Source: Arcobacter ellisii
Lineage (GTDB): Bacteria; Campylobacterota; Campylobacteria; Campylobacterales; Arcobacteraceae
DNA: 64,000 nt
Assembly (NCBI RefSeq): GCF_003544915.1
Contig: NZ_CP032097.1
Coordinates: forward strand, 744,001-808,000
Direction: 5' to 3'
This document shows positions 1 through 8,567 of this stretch, one piece after another. How positions within the stretch are numbered: position 1 is the first letter of the stretch; the number at the start of each line of letters is the position of its first letter. Made by a program: the position numbers and the translations under genes. The notes below the pieces were generated by a model. It saw only the letters and a list, made by a program, of their open reading frames with translations, did not search any database and had not been told where the DNA came from.

Positions 1-645
1 AATTCAATTTGTAATCATACAGATGTAGAAGGAAGATACTCTTATAATAATCAGCCTTATGTGGCACGATGGAATTTGTTTGTTTTATTAGATTGTCTTA
101 AAAAAATTTGTGATGAAACAAAACTTGAAAACTATATGAAAAACTATTTATCTTTACATAAAAAAATCTATTTGGATATGATGAACAAAAGAGTAGGGCT
201 TGAAGTTTCAAAAAGTGGTGACTCAAATTTATATTTGATTCTTGAATTATTAGGTGCTTTGGAATCCTCAAAAATGGATTATAATGTATTTTTTTATAGA
301 TTAACAAATCTAAAATCATTTGAAGATTTAAGTTCAATTTTGGATATAGCAGTTTTTCAAGAGCCACTTAAAAAATGGTTTGAATCATATAAAAAAGTTT
401 GTTTAGAGCAAGAAACGACTTTTGAAAGTAGATTTGAAATTATGAAAAAAGTAAATCCAAAATATATATTAAAAAACTATATGCTTCAAGAAGCTATCCA
501 AAAAGCAGATGAGGGCGATTATTGGCTTGTAAATGAGTTGTTAAATATTGCTTTAAATCCATTTGATGAACATCCAGATTTTGAAAGATATGCCCAACCA
601 ACACCTATGAAATTTGCAAATATTAAACTTAGTTGTTCTTCATAA
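1..645 (+). CDS. selO: Protein adenylyltransferase SelO, C-terminal part (5' end outside window)
   Basis: Open from base 1 in frame 1, so the gene starts upstream of the window. The first residues contain ICNHTDVEGRYSYNNQP, a SelO/YdiU signature, and the protein ends in LSCSS, the CSS tail typical of bacterial SelO. SelO is a pseudokinase-fold enzyme that AMPylates protein substrates, with roles in oxidative stress. The Cys of ICNH and the C-terminal Cys are candidates for the redox disulfide described in E. coli SelO; that pairing is inference here. The N-terminal ATP-binding half is missing only because of the window edge. A transporter gene follows closely on the same strand. Confidence 0.9.
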   Translation, partial: NSICNHTDVEGRYSYNNQPYVARWNLFVLLDCLKKICDETKLENYMKNYLSLHKKIYLDMMNKRVGLEVSKSGDSNLYLILELLGALESSKMDYNVFFYRLTNLKSFEDLSSILDIAVFQEPLKKWFESYKKVCLEQETTFESRFEIMKKVNPKYILKNYMLQEAIQKADEGDYWLVNELLNIALNPFDEHPDFERYAQPTPMKFANIKLSCSS

Positions 646-679
646 AATAAACTTTATAATAAAAATAAAAAGGATAAGT

Positions 680-1522
680 TTGCAAATCTTTATTTTGATT
701 TCTATTTCACTTTTGTTTTTAAGTGCAAACTCTATTTTGTGTAAAATGGCAATTTCTACACAAAATATTGATGCTTATTCTTTTACTTTTTTACGAATAT
801 TTTCAGGGGCAATTTTTCTTTTATTAATCTATTTTTATAAAAACAAAAATCTAAAACTAAATCTTAAAACAAATTGGTTAAGTTCGTTTATGCTTTTTTT
901 ATATGCTATTTGTTTTTCATACTCTTTTATGAATTTATATGCTGGAATTGGAACATTGATTTTGTTTGCAGTTGTTCAACTAAGTATGATTTTAATAGCT
1001 CTTTTTTACAAAGAAAAACTCTCTTTACATAAAATAATTGGCGTGTTGATTGCTTTTGCTGGTTTGGGTTATCTTCTTTATCCAAAAGAAGAGTTTGTTA
1101 TCTCTTTATTTCACGCAAGTTTGATGATAATAGCTGGAATTGCTTGGGGAGTTTATAGTGTTTTAGGAAAAAAATCTACAAATGCTACTTTTAATACAAC
1201 AGATAATTTTTTCAAAGCTTCGATTTTTACACTCATTTTTGGAGTTTTATTTGTAGATTTTTTAAAAGTTGATGTATATACTTTTTTACTTGCAATTACT
1301 TCAGGGATGATAACATCAGCTTTGGGTTATTTGATTTGGTATGAAGTTTTACCAAAAATAGAAATTTTTACTGCAAGTATTTTGCAACTTTTAGTTCCTA
1401 TTATAGCCATATTTTTAAGTCTAATAATTTTAGATGAAAAACTTAGTTTTGAACTGATAGTTTCAACTTTTATAATACTTTTTGGAATATTAATAGCCTT
1501 ATATAAAAAGAGAAAAATTTAG
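680..1522 (+). CDS. EamA/DMT-family transporter, about 10 TM
   Basis: About 280 residues of hydrophobic segments, with the two-repeat EamA (drug/metabolite transporter) layout: a conserved N-terminal segment and a second repeat with W(G)VYSVLGKK near the middle. The family exports small metabolites or amino acids; the substrate cannot be told from sequence. An in-frame ATG at 614 would overlap selO by 32 bases with no good RBS. A TTG at 680 follows AAGGA with 5 bases between, so I prefer it. The 3' end overlaps by 4 bases the end of the convergent GGDEF-EAL gene, so there is no room for a terminator between them. Confidence 0.8.
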   Translation: MQIFILISISLLFLSANSILCKMAISTQNIDAYSFTFLRIFSGAIFLLLIYFYKNKNLKLNLKTNWLSSFMLFLYAICFSYSFMNLYAGIGTLILFAVVQLSMILIALFYKEKLSLHKIIGVLIAFAGLGYLLYPKEEFVISLFHASLMIIAGIAWGVYSVLGKKSTNATFNTTDNFFKASIFTLIFGVLFVDFLKVDVYTFLLAITSGMITSALGYLIWYEVLPKIEIFTASILQLLVPIIAIFLSLIILDEKLSFELIVSTFIILFGILIALYKKRKI

Positions 1523-3675
1523 TTTTTTATCTCTTTATTTGGAACTGAAAAATAGTAACCTTGAGAATAATTTATTCCCAAATTATTTACAATTTTTTGT
1601 ACATTTTCATTATGAACAAACTCAGCAATACAAGGAATTTTTACATTTTTTGCAAAAAATGCGATAGCTTTTACTATTTCAAAACTTCTTTTATTTGTAT
1701 CAATATCTTTTATATATTTTGAATCAATTTTTAAAAAATCAATATCCAAATCTAAAATTCTTTCAAAATTTGAATACTCTGCACCAAAATCATCAATTGC
1801 GATTTTAAAACCTTTGCTTTTTAGTGAAGTTAGTTGATTTATATGGTTTTTTTTACCAGTTGAACTAACACCTTCAAGTATTTCAAGAATCACTCTATTG
1901 GGATTTATTTTATAAAAAGCAATTTTTTCATCTAAATAATTCACAAGATAGTTTTCTGCTAAATCATCTTCTGTTATATTTATTGAAAATGAAAAATTAT
2001 TTTTTGCCATAGTTTTAAAAGTTTTATCTATTATTACTTTTGTAATTTCAGGTAAAAGTCCTGATAATCTAGCTGGTTCTAAAAATTCAAAAGGAGAAAT
2101 GATTTTATCTTTTAAAACAATTCTTGCTAAGGCTTCAAATTTTGTGATATTGTGATTAAAATTGTCATAAATTCCTTGGAAAAAAGGAAAAAATTGGTCA
2201 TTGTCTAGTGCTGATTTTATAAGATTTGTATTGTTTATAAAAGCTTCTCTTTTTGTATAATCAATACTGTAATTTTGTTCAAAAATTTCAAATCTATTTT
2301 TCCCATTTTCTTTTGCTTCTTTTAATGCCGTTGATGCTTTTCTTAAAAGCATTTCATTACCATAAACAGCACCATAAGAGAAGGTAATATTTAGTTTGAT
2401 TTTTTTTACATTGATTAAATTTTTCATAAAATAATCTTGAATTTCCAAAATCTTATCAATAATAGAAATTTCACTATTAAAAACCAAAGCAAACTCATCT
2501 GAATTGATTTTACAAAGGGTATCTATTTGAAAATTATTTTTGAAAATTTCAGAAATACAAAGTAAAATTTCATCACCAATATCAAAACCGTAAGCTGTAT
2601 TTATATAACTAAAATTATTTATATTTAAAAGAATCAGTGTTTTATAACTTGGTGTATTTAAAATAGAAGTTAAATAACTTTTATTATATAGATTTGTAAG
2701 AGAATCATGATAAGCCATATATTCCATCTTATTTTGAGCCTCTTTTAACTGAGTTAAGTCTGTAAAAATAGCAAAATAGTTATGTGTTTGTTTATTCTCA
2801 TCTTGAATTGCTGTTATACTCATCCATTCATGAATTAGAGAATTATCTTTTTTTCTATTGATAATTTCACCACTCCATTTTGAATCTTTTTTTATCTTTT
2901 CCCACATATTTTCATAGAAATTATCATCATGTAAATTTGAAGATAAAATTTTTGGATTTTTACCAATCAATTCCTCTTTTTTATAACCATAAATTTTTTC
3001 AACGGCATCATTTATTTCAATAATTTGATTTTTTTCATCACTAATTATAATTCCATCTGATGAGTCATCTAAGGCAATTGAAAATAGCCTATTTCTTCTT
3101 TGAATCTCTTCATTCGCTAAAACTGTACTAACTATTGAAGAGGCTGTTTCAAGTAATTTTTTATGAAATTTATTAGGAGAACGGTGTTCAAAAGATGAAA
3201 GAGCAAAAGAACCAATAGCATTTTTTTCTTTATCTCTAATTGGAAAAGACCAACAAGAACAGATGTTAAAATCAATTGCTACTTCTTTTAGCCCAGCCCA
3301 TCTTTTATCTGTAAATGTATTTTTTACAAATTGAGGTAAGTTTTTAAAAACAGCATTTCCACAAGAACCACCTGTTGGATCTGGTTTTAGATTAGCAAGT
3401 CTATCTTGTCCATTTTGAGGAATTGATGGAGCAGCTTTTATACTCATTAGCCCATCTTCTTTATTTTTTAACATAATTGAGGCTACAGAGTTTGGAAGTA
3501 AAGATTCTGCTAAAAGACAAAGTTTTGATAATATTTGTGAAGTATTAATATTTGTCGATAGCATTTCAAGAATTTGTTGTTGTAAATTTAAAATTTGATT
3601 GTACTCAATTGATGTTAGATGTATCATTTCTGTATCATTTTGTTTATCAAAATTATAATTATTATTTTCGGACAT
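1519..3675 (-). CDS. GAF-PAS-GGDEF-EAL protein, likely c-di-GMP phosphodiesterase
   Basis: 718 residues. A GAF-like sensor lies at about 30-190 (with a GGSCGNAVF segment), PAS at about 197-315, GGDEF at about 320-465 and EAL at about 480-715. The cyclase signature is degenerate (NSDEF instead of GGDEF), so synthesis is probably lost. The EAL domain keeps EALAR, the Asn of INIT, the Glu of EILEG, DDFG, the Lys of FLKID, the Glu of AEF and the Gln of SQGYYF, so hydrolysis of c-di-GMP is expected. No membrane segment is evident, so it is probably a cytosolic sensor. It converges with the EamA gene. The GAF input ligand is unknown. Confidence 0.9.
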   Translation of the reverse strand: MSENNNYNFDKQNDTEMIHLTSIEYNQILNLQQQILEMLSTNINTSQILSKLCLLAESLLPNSVASIMLKNKEDGLMSIKAAPSIPQNGQDRLANLKPDPTGGSCGNAVFKNLPQFVKNTFTDKRWAGLKEVAIDFNICSCWSFPIRDKEKNAIGSFALSSFEHRSPNKFHKKLLETASSIVSTVLANEEIQRRNRLFSIALDDSSDGIIISDEKNQIIEINDAVEKIYGYKKEELIGKNPKILSSNLHDDNFYENMWEKIKKDSKWSGEIINRKKDNSLIHEWMSITAIQDENKQTHNYFAIFTDLTQLKEAQNKMEYMAYHDSLTNLYNKSYLTSILNTPSYKTLILLNINNFSYINTAYGFDIGDEILLCISEIFKNNFQIDTLCKINSDEFALVFNSEISIIDKILEIQDYFMKNLINVKKIKLNITFSYGAVYGNEMLLRKASTALKEAKENGKNRFEIFEQNYSIDYTKREAFINNTNLIKSALDNDQFFPFFQGIYDNFNHNITKFEALARIVLKDKIISPFEFLEPARLSGLLPEITKVIIDKTFKTMAKNNFSFSINITEDDLAENYLVNYLDEKIAFYKINPNRVILEILEGVSSTGKKNHINQLTSLKSKGFKIAIDDFGAEYSNFERILDLDIDFLKIDSKYIKDIDTNKRSFEIVKAIAFFAKNVKIPCIAEFVHNENVQKIVNNLGINYSQGYYFSVPNKEIKN

Positions 3676-3782
3676 TCTTTTTCTTTCTCTTTAAAAATTG
3701 CCCAATGATACAACTAAAATGATGAAAATAAGATAAATAAGGCTTATACCTTAATAATTAGAAAATATTAAAATAAATCTTT

Positions 3783-3998
3783 CTATTTATTTTCTTGTTG
3801 TTTTGAAGGAAGATTTTCTATCCCTTTAAATGTATCATACCATTGTAATTTTGAGGGAGTCGCTTCTGTTTTTTGATTTTTTGAAGTATCAAAGTGAATA
3901 GCAGTTGTAGTTGGTTTTTTTTCAAGATATGAAAATGCAATGGCTAAAATAATTGCACTAATAATAAGTTTTATAATTGTATCTTTTAAATCTTTCAT
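3783..3998 (-). CDS. Small single-pass membrane protein, unknown function
   Basis: 71 residues with one hydrophobic helix at about 8-25 (IIKLIISAIILAIAFSYL), followed by a polar, Thr/Lys-rich tail that should lie outside the membrane. I do not recognise a family. It sits between the biotin carboxylase gene and the GAF-PAS-GGDEF-EAL gene, all leftward, separated by about 65 and 107 bases. Codon use matches its neighbours, which supports it being a real gene. Confidence 0.6.
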   Translation of the reverse strand: MKDLKDTIIKLIISAIILAIAFSYLEKKPTTTAIHFDTSKNQKTEATPSKLQWYDTFKGIENLPSKQQENK

Positions 3999-4039
3999 AA
4001 AAAGATTTTTACATTATTTTGTTTAATCTTTTCTGTTGG

Positions 4040-4069
4040 CATTAAGCACCTTATTTGAGGTGCTTAATG
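4040..4069 (-). terminator. 12-bp hairpin at the end of the biotin carboxylase gene
   Basis: Perfect stem CATTAAGCACCT / AGGTGCTTAATG (4040-4051 and 4058-4069) with a 6-base loop. The stem contains the stop codon of the biotin carboxylase gene. No strong U-tract follows on either strand, so it may be an attenuating or 3'-end-protecting hairpin and not a strict intrinsic terminator. Confidence 0.5.
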
Positions 4070-5515
4070 TTTCACTTTTAAATTATTTTTGTTGATAGTT
4101 TCAATAAGTTTCATGATACTAGCAACTTTTTCTTCTTCTTTTTTGATATTATCTTCACTATGAAGTGTAAAGATTTCCATTTTTTTATCAAGATAATTTG
4201 TAGTAAATTTCCCATCAATAAAATCTTGGTCTCTTACAATTTCTCTATGAAGTGGAATATTTGTTGGGAAGCCTTCAATATAAAATTCATCTAATGCTCT
4301 TTTTGCTTTTTTAACAGCACCTTTCCAGTCAAGTGCCCAAACAATAAGTTTTCCAATCATTGAGTCATAGTTTGCTGGAACTTTATATCCAGTATAAATA
4401 CTTGTATCTATTCTTACTCCTGGACCTCCTGGAGTTAAATATTTACTAATTGTTCCAACTGATGGCATAAAGTTTTTTTGAGGATTTTCAGCATTTATTC
4501 TAAATTCAATTGCATATCCTCTAAATTGTACATCTTCTTGTAAAAATTGAAGTTTATCACCTTCAGCTATTTCTATCATTCTTTGAATAATATCAACACC
4601 AGTTATAGTTTCAGTTACCGGATGCTCAACTTGAACTCTTGTATTCATCTCAATAAAATAAATATTATTATTTTCATCAACTAAAAATTCAATTGTTCCA
4701 ACACTTTCATATCCAAGTTTGAACATTGCTTTTGTTGCAATTCTATAAAGCTCTTTTCTTGTACTTGCATCTAATCTAGGACTTGGAGCAATTTCAATAA
4801 CTTTTTGGTGTCTTCTTTGAATTGAACAATCTCTTTCCCCTAAGTGAAGAACATTTCCATATTTATCAGCAATAATTTGAATTTCAATATGTCTTGGATT
4901 TTCAACATATTTTTCAATAAATGCTTCACCACGACCGAAATATTTTTTTGCTTCATTTGTTGCACTTTCAAACATATCTTTGAAATCTTTTTCAGCTCGA
5001 ACGATTCTCATACCTCGTCCACCACCACCAAAAGCAGCTTTGATGATTACTGGAAAACCAATTTGTTTTGCAATTTTCGCACCTTCTTCAATGTTTATAA
5101 TTGGTTCATCTGTTCCTTCAAGAACTGGAACTCCAACTTTTTTCATCGCAACTTTTGAAGCCATTTTATCACCAAATAGTTCAATATGTTCAGGTTTAGG
5201 ACCAATAAAAATTAGACCATTTTCTTCACAAGCCTTTGCAAAATCTGCATTTTCACTCAAAAATCCATAACCTGGATGAATTGCATCACACTCAGCTTTT
5301 TTTGCAATTGAAATTATCTTTTCATAATCAAGATATGCTTGAACAACATCTCCCAAAATTGGATAACACTCATCTGCTTTTCTAACCCAAATACCCTCAA
5401 CATCAATTTCTGAAAATATAGCAACACTTGCTATTTCTAACTCTTTACAAGCTCTAATAATTCTTAAAGCTATTTCCCCTCTGTTTGCAATAAGTACTTT
5501 TTTTATTTTTCCCAT
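4064..5515 (-). CDS. Biotin carboxylase subunit (AccC / PycA type)
   Basis: 483 residues. This is the ATP-dependent biotin carboxylase that carboxylates biotin on a carrier protein for acetyl-CoA or pyruvate carboxylase. Visible marks are KVLIANRGEIALRIIRA at the N-terminus, HPGYGFLSEN, the glycine-rich ATP loop AAFGGGGRGMRIV, ERDCSIQRRHQKVIE and EMNTRVQVEHPVTE. It is longer than a typical 445-450-residue AccC and has a Lys/Glu-rich C-terminal extension. The N-terminal region (SVAIFSEIDVEG, DAIHPGYGF) looks closer to the A subunit of two-subunit pyruvate carboxylases. No biotin carrier or carboxyltransferase gene is adjacent, so the partner is not decided. RBS AAAAGG precedes the ATG by 8 bases. 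Confidence 0.9.
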   Translation of the reverse strand: MGKIKKVLIANRGEIALRIIRACKELEIASVAIFSEIDVEGIWVRKADECYPILGDVVQAYLDYEKIISIAKKAECDAIHPGYGFLSENADFAKACEENGLIFIGPKPEHIELFGDKMASKVAMKKVGVPVLEGTDEPIINIEEGAKIAKQIGFPVIIKAAFGGGGRGMRIVRAEKDFKDMFESATNEAKKYFGRGEAFIEKYVENPRHIEIQIIADKYGNVLHLGERDCSIQRRHQKVIEIAPSPRLDASTRKELYRIATKAMFKLGYESVGTIEFLVDENNNIYFIEMNTRVQVEHPVTETITGVDIIQRMIEIAEGDKLQFLQEDVQFRGYAIEFRINAENPQKNFMPSVGTISKYLTPGGPGVRIDTSIYTGYKVPANYDSMIGKLIVWALDWKGAVKKAKRALDEFYIEGFPTNIPLHREIVRDQDFIDGKFTTNYLDKKMEIFTLHSEDNIKKEEEKVASIMKLIETINKNNLKVKH

Positions 5516-5663
5516 CTGTTTTGCCTTTTAAGTATTTCTAAAATTATAGAGGAATTTTAGAGTTTTTTTAAAATTTAATCTTCTTAATTTATGCTAGTTA
5601 AATTGTTGTATATTGCTTATTTTATTATTCAATTTTGTTTCAAAATTAGTTTTTTATTGTTTA

Positions 5664-5972
5664 TTACCAAGGACCTTGAAACCTACTAACTTTATGTAAA
5701 ACTTTCTTTTTGTGTTTAGTAGCTTTTCCTTGAACTCTTTTTCTCCACATTTTAAAACTGCTTTTTTTCATCAAAGTTCGCATAATCTTTTTTACTTGAT
5801 TTTCAGTTAAACCATAAAGCTCAAAAATAGTATCAAAGGTAGTTCTATCTTGCCATGCCATTTCAATCAAACGATTTAAGTCCTCTTCTTGAAATGGTGT
5901 TAAATCTTGTTTTTGTTTTTTTGGCTTTTTTGTAAAGTCTAGTTTTAAACTCTCTTTTTTTTCATGGTACAT
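5664..5972 (-). CDS. TIGR03643 / DUF2805 family protein
   Basis: 102 residues, strongly basic. The core FDTIFELYGLTENQVKKIMR followed by KKSSFKMWRKRVQGK and TKHKKK matches the small TIGR03643 family, a helix-turn-helix-like protein of unknown function often found with cryptochrome/photolyase genes. It is the last gene of the leftward stress island and lies 3 bases downstream of the lipocalin lipoprotein gene, so the two are probably cotranscribed. A nucleic-acid-binding role is inference from charge and fold type only. Confidence 0.75.
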   Translation of the reverse strand: MYHEKKESLKLDFTKKPKKQKQDLTPFQEEDLNRLIEMAWQDRTTFDTIFELYGLTENQVKKIMRTLMKKSSFKMWRKRVQGKATKHKKKVLHKVSRFQGPW

Positions 5973-5975
5973 AAC

Positions 5976-6497
5976 TTATTCCTGAATAGTCCAGATTAAT
6001 TTTGAAGTCTCAAAACCTAAAGTTGGGAGTTTTTGTAAAATCTCATTTTTGATTTTTTCATCTAGTTTAGAAGTTCTTGCTAAAATCCAAAGGTACTCAC
6101 GACTAGGTGTTCCAACAACAGCGTATTTGTAGTTTTCATCAAGCATTAAAACCCAATAATCCCCATAAAATGGTCTAAAAAAACTAACTTTTAATTTGCT
6201 ATTTGACTCATCTATGGCATAGGCTCTACCAATTGCCTCTTTTTTCTCATTTGTTTGGATTTTTGTACATCTGTTAATTACTTTGATTGTCTCTTTATCC
6301 ATCATAGAGTAGTTTGCAGTTACATTTTTACAATCTTTTTCAAAAAAATGTTCATATCTTGCTATTTCATACCAAGAGCCTAAATACTTATTTAATTCTA
6401 CTTTTTCTACAGTTTGTAGTGGTGGATTTTTTGAAGAACAAGCTGTAAATAAAACTATAAAAGAGGCGATGATTAGGAGTTTGAAAATCTTTAACAT
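5976..6497 (-). CDS. Lipocalin-family lipoprotein (Blc-like)
   Basis: 173 residues. The N-terminal signal peptide ends in the lipobox FTAC (lipidated Cys about residue 20), so it is a lipoprotein. LGSWYEIARYEHFFE is the first lipocalin signature (GxWYEIAR). Later blocks GDYWVLMLDENYKYAVVG and YLWILART follow the bacterial Blc pattern. Blc proteins bind lysophospholipids or fatty acids at the outer membrane. It is one of two lipocalins in the island; the other, at 14837-15325, has no lipobox. The spread of lipid-active genes around it suggests a job in damaged or modified fatty acid handling (inference). Confidence 0.88.
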   Translation of the reverse strand: MLKIFKLLIIASFIVLFTACSSKNPPLQTVEKVELNKYLGSWYEIARYEHFFEKDCKNVTANYSMMDKETIKVINRCTKIQTNEKKEAIGRAYAIDESNSKLKVSFFRPFYGDYWVLMLDENYKYAVVGTPSREYLWILARTSKLDEKIKNEILQKLPTLGFETSKLIWTIQE

Positions 6498-6560
6498 AAA
6501 AAATCCTTTTTTATTTAGTATATAGAAAAATAGATTTTTTTGATATGGTTTTTATGTTTT

Positions 6561-7292
6561 TTAATCGAAAAATTCACTCATATATGTTCTATAGACAAGT
6601 GGAACTAAATTTTGTTGTAGTTTTAGATTTATTCTCTCTTTTATAGTAACACCTTTAAAAAAACTCTTCCAAAGCTTTTGGAATTTTTCTTCATTTGAAG
6701 AATAGATTGGCTCATCAAAATAAGCAATTTCTTGTATAGAAAACTCTTCATCTATTTTTACAAAAGCTAACTTTCTATTTAGGTCGTGGATTATGAAATT
6801 TTGGTTATTAAAGCGTTTTAAAAAGTGTTTTCCTAAAAAATATACCACATTAAATTTTGATTCAATTTTTCCATATAAAGTTCCATCTTCAAGCTCTTCA
6901 AATCTAATAAAAGCGTACATTTTATGAACTAGCCTAAATAACTCTTTTTCAAGTGAATTTAGATAAAAAACGCAAGAATTATTTATATTGTATAGTTGTT
7001 TTAAATCTTTAAATCCAATGATAATATACTCTAAAAGAGCCATTTCAAACTCTTTTGAATCGCACATAAAAATGTTTAATATCTTTTCAAAACAATCTTT
7101 TGGAAACTTTATTTTTAGTGCATTAAAAACTTTTTCATATTTTTCTTTTGATGTTTCTATTTCTATAATCTCTTCAAAAATCATCTCATTTGGAAGAGTT
7201 TTATAGATTTTTATAGGTTTTAGTTTTTTATAATAAACCTCATAAACCAAAGATAAAAATCCCTCAAAAGTTCCATCATAAACTAAAATCAT
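6561..7292 (-). CDS. TIGR03915 family putative DNA repair/metabolism protein
   Basis: 243 residues starting MILVYDGTFEGFLSLVYEVY, the typical opening of TIGR03915 (DUF4130-type) proteins. In many bacteria these are paired with a radical-SAM protein of family TIGR03916, exactly as here: the start overlaps the end of the radical-SAM gene by 4 bases, so translation is probably coupled. The proposed role is processing of damaged DNA bases, by association with a uracil-DNA-glycosylase-like domain in longer homologues. No such glycosylase domain is visible here. Function is inferred from family and pairing. Confidence 0.8.
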   Translation of the reverse strand: MILVYDGTFEGFLSLVYEVYYKKLKPIKIYKTLPNEMIFEEIIEIETSKEKYEKVFNALKIKFPKDCFEKILNIFMCDSKEFEMALLEYIIIGFKDLKQLYNINNSCVFYLNSLEKELFRLVHKMYAFIRFEELEDGTLYGKIESKFNVVYFLGKHFLKRFNNQNFIIHDLNRKLAFVKIDEEFSIQEIAYFDEPIYSSNEEKFQKLWKSFFKGVTIKERINLKLQQNLVPLVYRTYMSEFFD

Positions 7293-8524
7293 AATTCACC
7301 TGTTAGTGAACTAATATCAAAAAGAGAGGGTTGTATTAGTTTTTTTGGTTCTGGTTTTGTAAGTGCAAGTTTTAGACTTTCTCGATAAAATGGAATTTGC
7401 CTTTGAAACTCTTTGTTACAAGTGATAAAGTATTTTGCTTTTTTGATTGTTATTTTTAGCTTTTTCAAATCATCAAAAGTCAATCTTTTAAATCTTCTAG
7501 CACTTAAAATCTTCATCACACCTCTTGCTCCAATTCCTGGAATTCTTAAAAGTTCCTCTTTTGAAGCTGTGTTTATTTCCATAGGAAAATATTTTAGATT
7601 GTTTAACGCCCAAAATGTTTTTGGGTCAAGTTCTTCATCTAGATTTGGGAACTCATCAGTAACTATTTCATCCCAAGAAAAGTCATAAAATCTAAGCAAC
7701 CAATCGGCTTGATAAAGTCTATGTTCTCTTAAAAGTGGGGGTTTTGTGATAATTGAAGGAAGATTTTTGTCATTGTTTACTGGAATATAAGCACTGTAAT
7801 AAACCCTTTTTAACAAAGCTTTATCGTATAAAGCAGAGCTAAGTTTAAGTATATCTCTATCACTTTCAGGTGTTGCTCCAACGATTAGTTGAGTACTCAT
7901 TCCTATTGGTTTTTGATTCTTTTCTAGGCTTAAATCCCTTGCAAATTTTAGTGGTTGTAAAACTTTCTCTTTTGTTTTATTTGGAGCTAAAAGTTTTAGG
8001 GATTTATCACTTGGAAGTTCGATATTTGAACTTACTCTATTTGCTAGTTTTACGATTTCTTCAACTAATTCCATACTACTTCCAGGGATTAATTTTACAT
8101 GAATATATCCATTAAATCTATACTCATATCGTAAAATCTTCAAAGCTTTTAAAATCAAAGTCATAGTATGGTCTTCATTTTTTACAATTCCAGAACTTAA
8201 AAAAAGACCTTCAATATAGTTTCTTTTATAAAAATTTATTGTGATGTCTGCAAGTTCTCTTGGAGAAAAAACAGCTCTTGGAATATCATTTGAAATACGA
8301 TTTATACAATAAGCACAATCATAAATACAAATATTTGTAAGTAGAACTTTTAGAAGTGAAACACATCTTCCATCAGGCGTGAAAGTGTGGCAAATTCCAC
8401 TTGTGTGTGTTGCTCCTAGTTCTCCTTTTTTGAAGCTTGTGTCAACTCCACTAGAAGAACAAGAAACATCATATTTTGCACTATTTGCTAAGATTTCCAT
8501 TTTTTCATAAATATCTGTTTTCAT
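7289..8524 (-). CDS. Putative DNA modification/repair radical SAM protein (TIGR03916)
   Basis: 411 residues. The radical-SAM cluster motif is CIYDCAYC (CxxxCxxC), around residue 67. A helix-hairpin-helix DNA-binding segment appears near the C-terminus (INTASKEELLRIPGIGARG). This arrangement defines the family of radical-SAM proteins linked to DNA repair. It overlaps the downstream TIGR03915 gene by 4 bases and lies 43 bases downstream of the photolyase-like gene, so the three make a DNA-repair subcluster. The substrate is not known; a DNA lesion is the common suggestion. Confidence 0.88.
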   Translation of the reverse strand: MKTDIYEKMEILANSAKYDVSCSSSGVDTSFKKGELGATHTSGICHTFTPDGRCVSLLKVLLTNICIYDCAYCINRISNDIPRAVFSPRELADITINFYKRNYIEGLFLSSGIVKNEDHTMTLILKALKILRYEYRFNGYIHVKLIPGSSMELVEEIVKLANRVSSNIELPSDKSLKLLAPNKTKEKVLQPLKFARDLSLEKNQKPIGMSTQLIVGATPESDRDILKLSSALYDKALLKRVYYSAYIPVNNDKNLPSIITKPPLLREHRLYQADWLLRFYDFSWDEIVTDEFPNLDEELDPKTFWALNNLKYFPMEINTASKEELLRIPGIGARGVMKILSARRFKRLTFDDLKKLKITIKKAKYFITCNKEFQRQIPFYRESLKLALTKPEPKKLIQPSLFDISSLTGEL

Positions 8525-8567
8525 TTTTGTATTTTAGTAAAACTAAAAAAATTCCTTTAAAAATATT

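Noticed and set aside
4844-5270. Rightward frames inside the biotin carboxylase gene
   Set aside because: Phe/Asn/Ser-rich translation opposite a strongly conserved enzyme; no RBS.
5620-5660. AATTTTG/CAAAATT hairpin with T run on the plus strand
   Set aside because: Oriented as a rightward terminator, but there is no rightward gene upstream; likely chance in AT-rich DNA.
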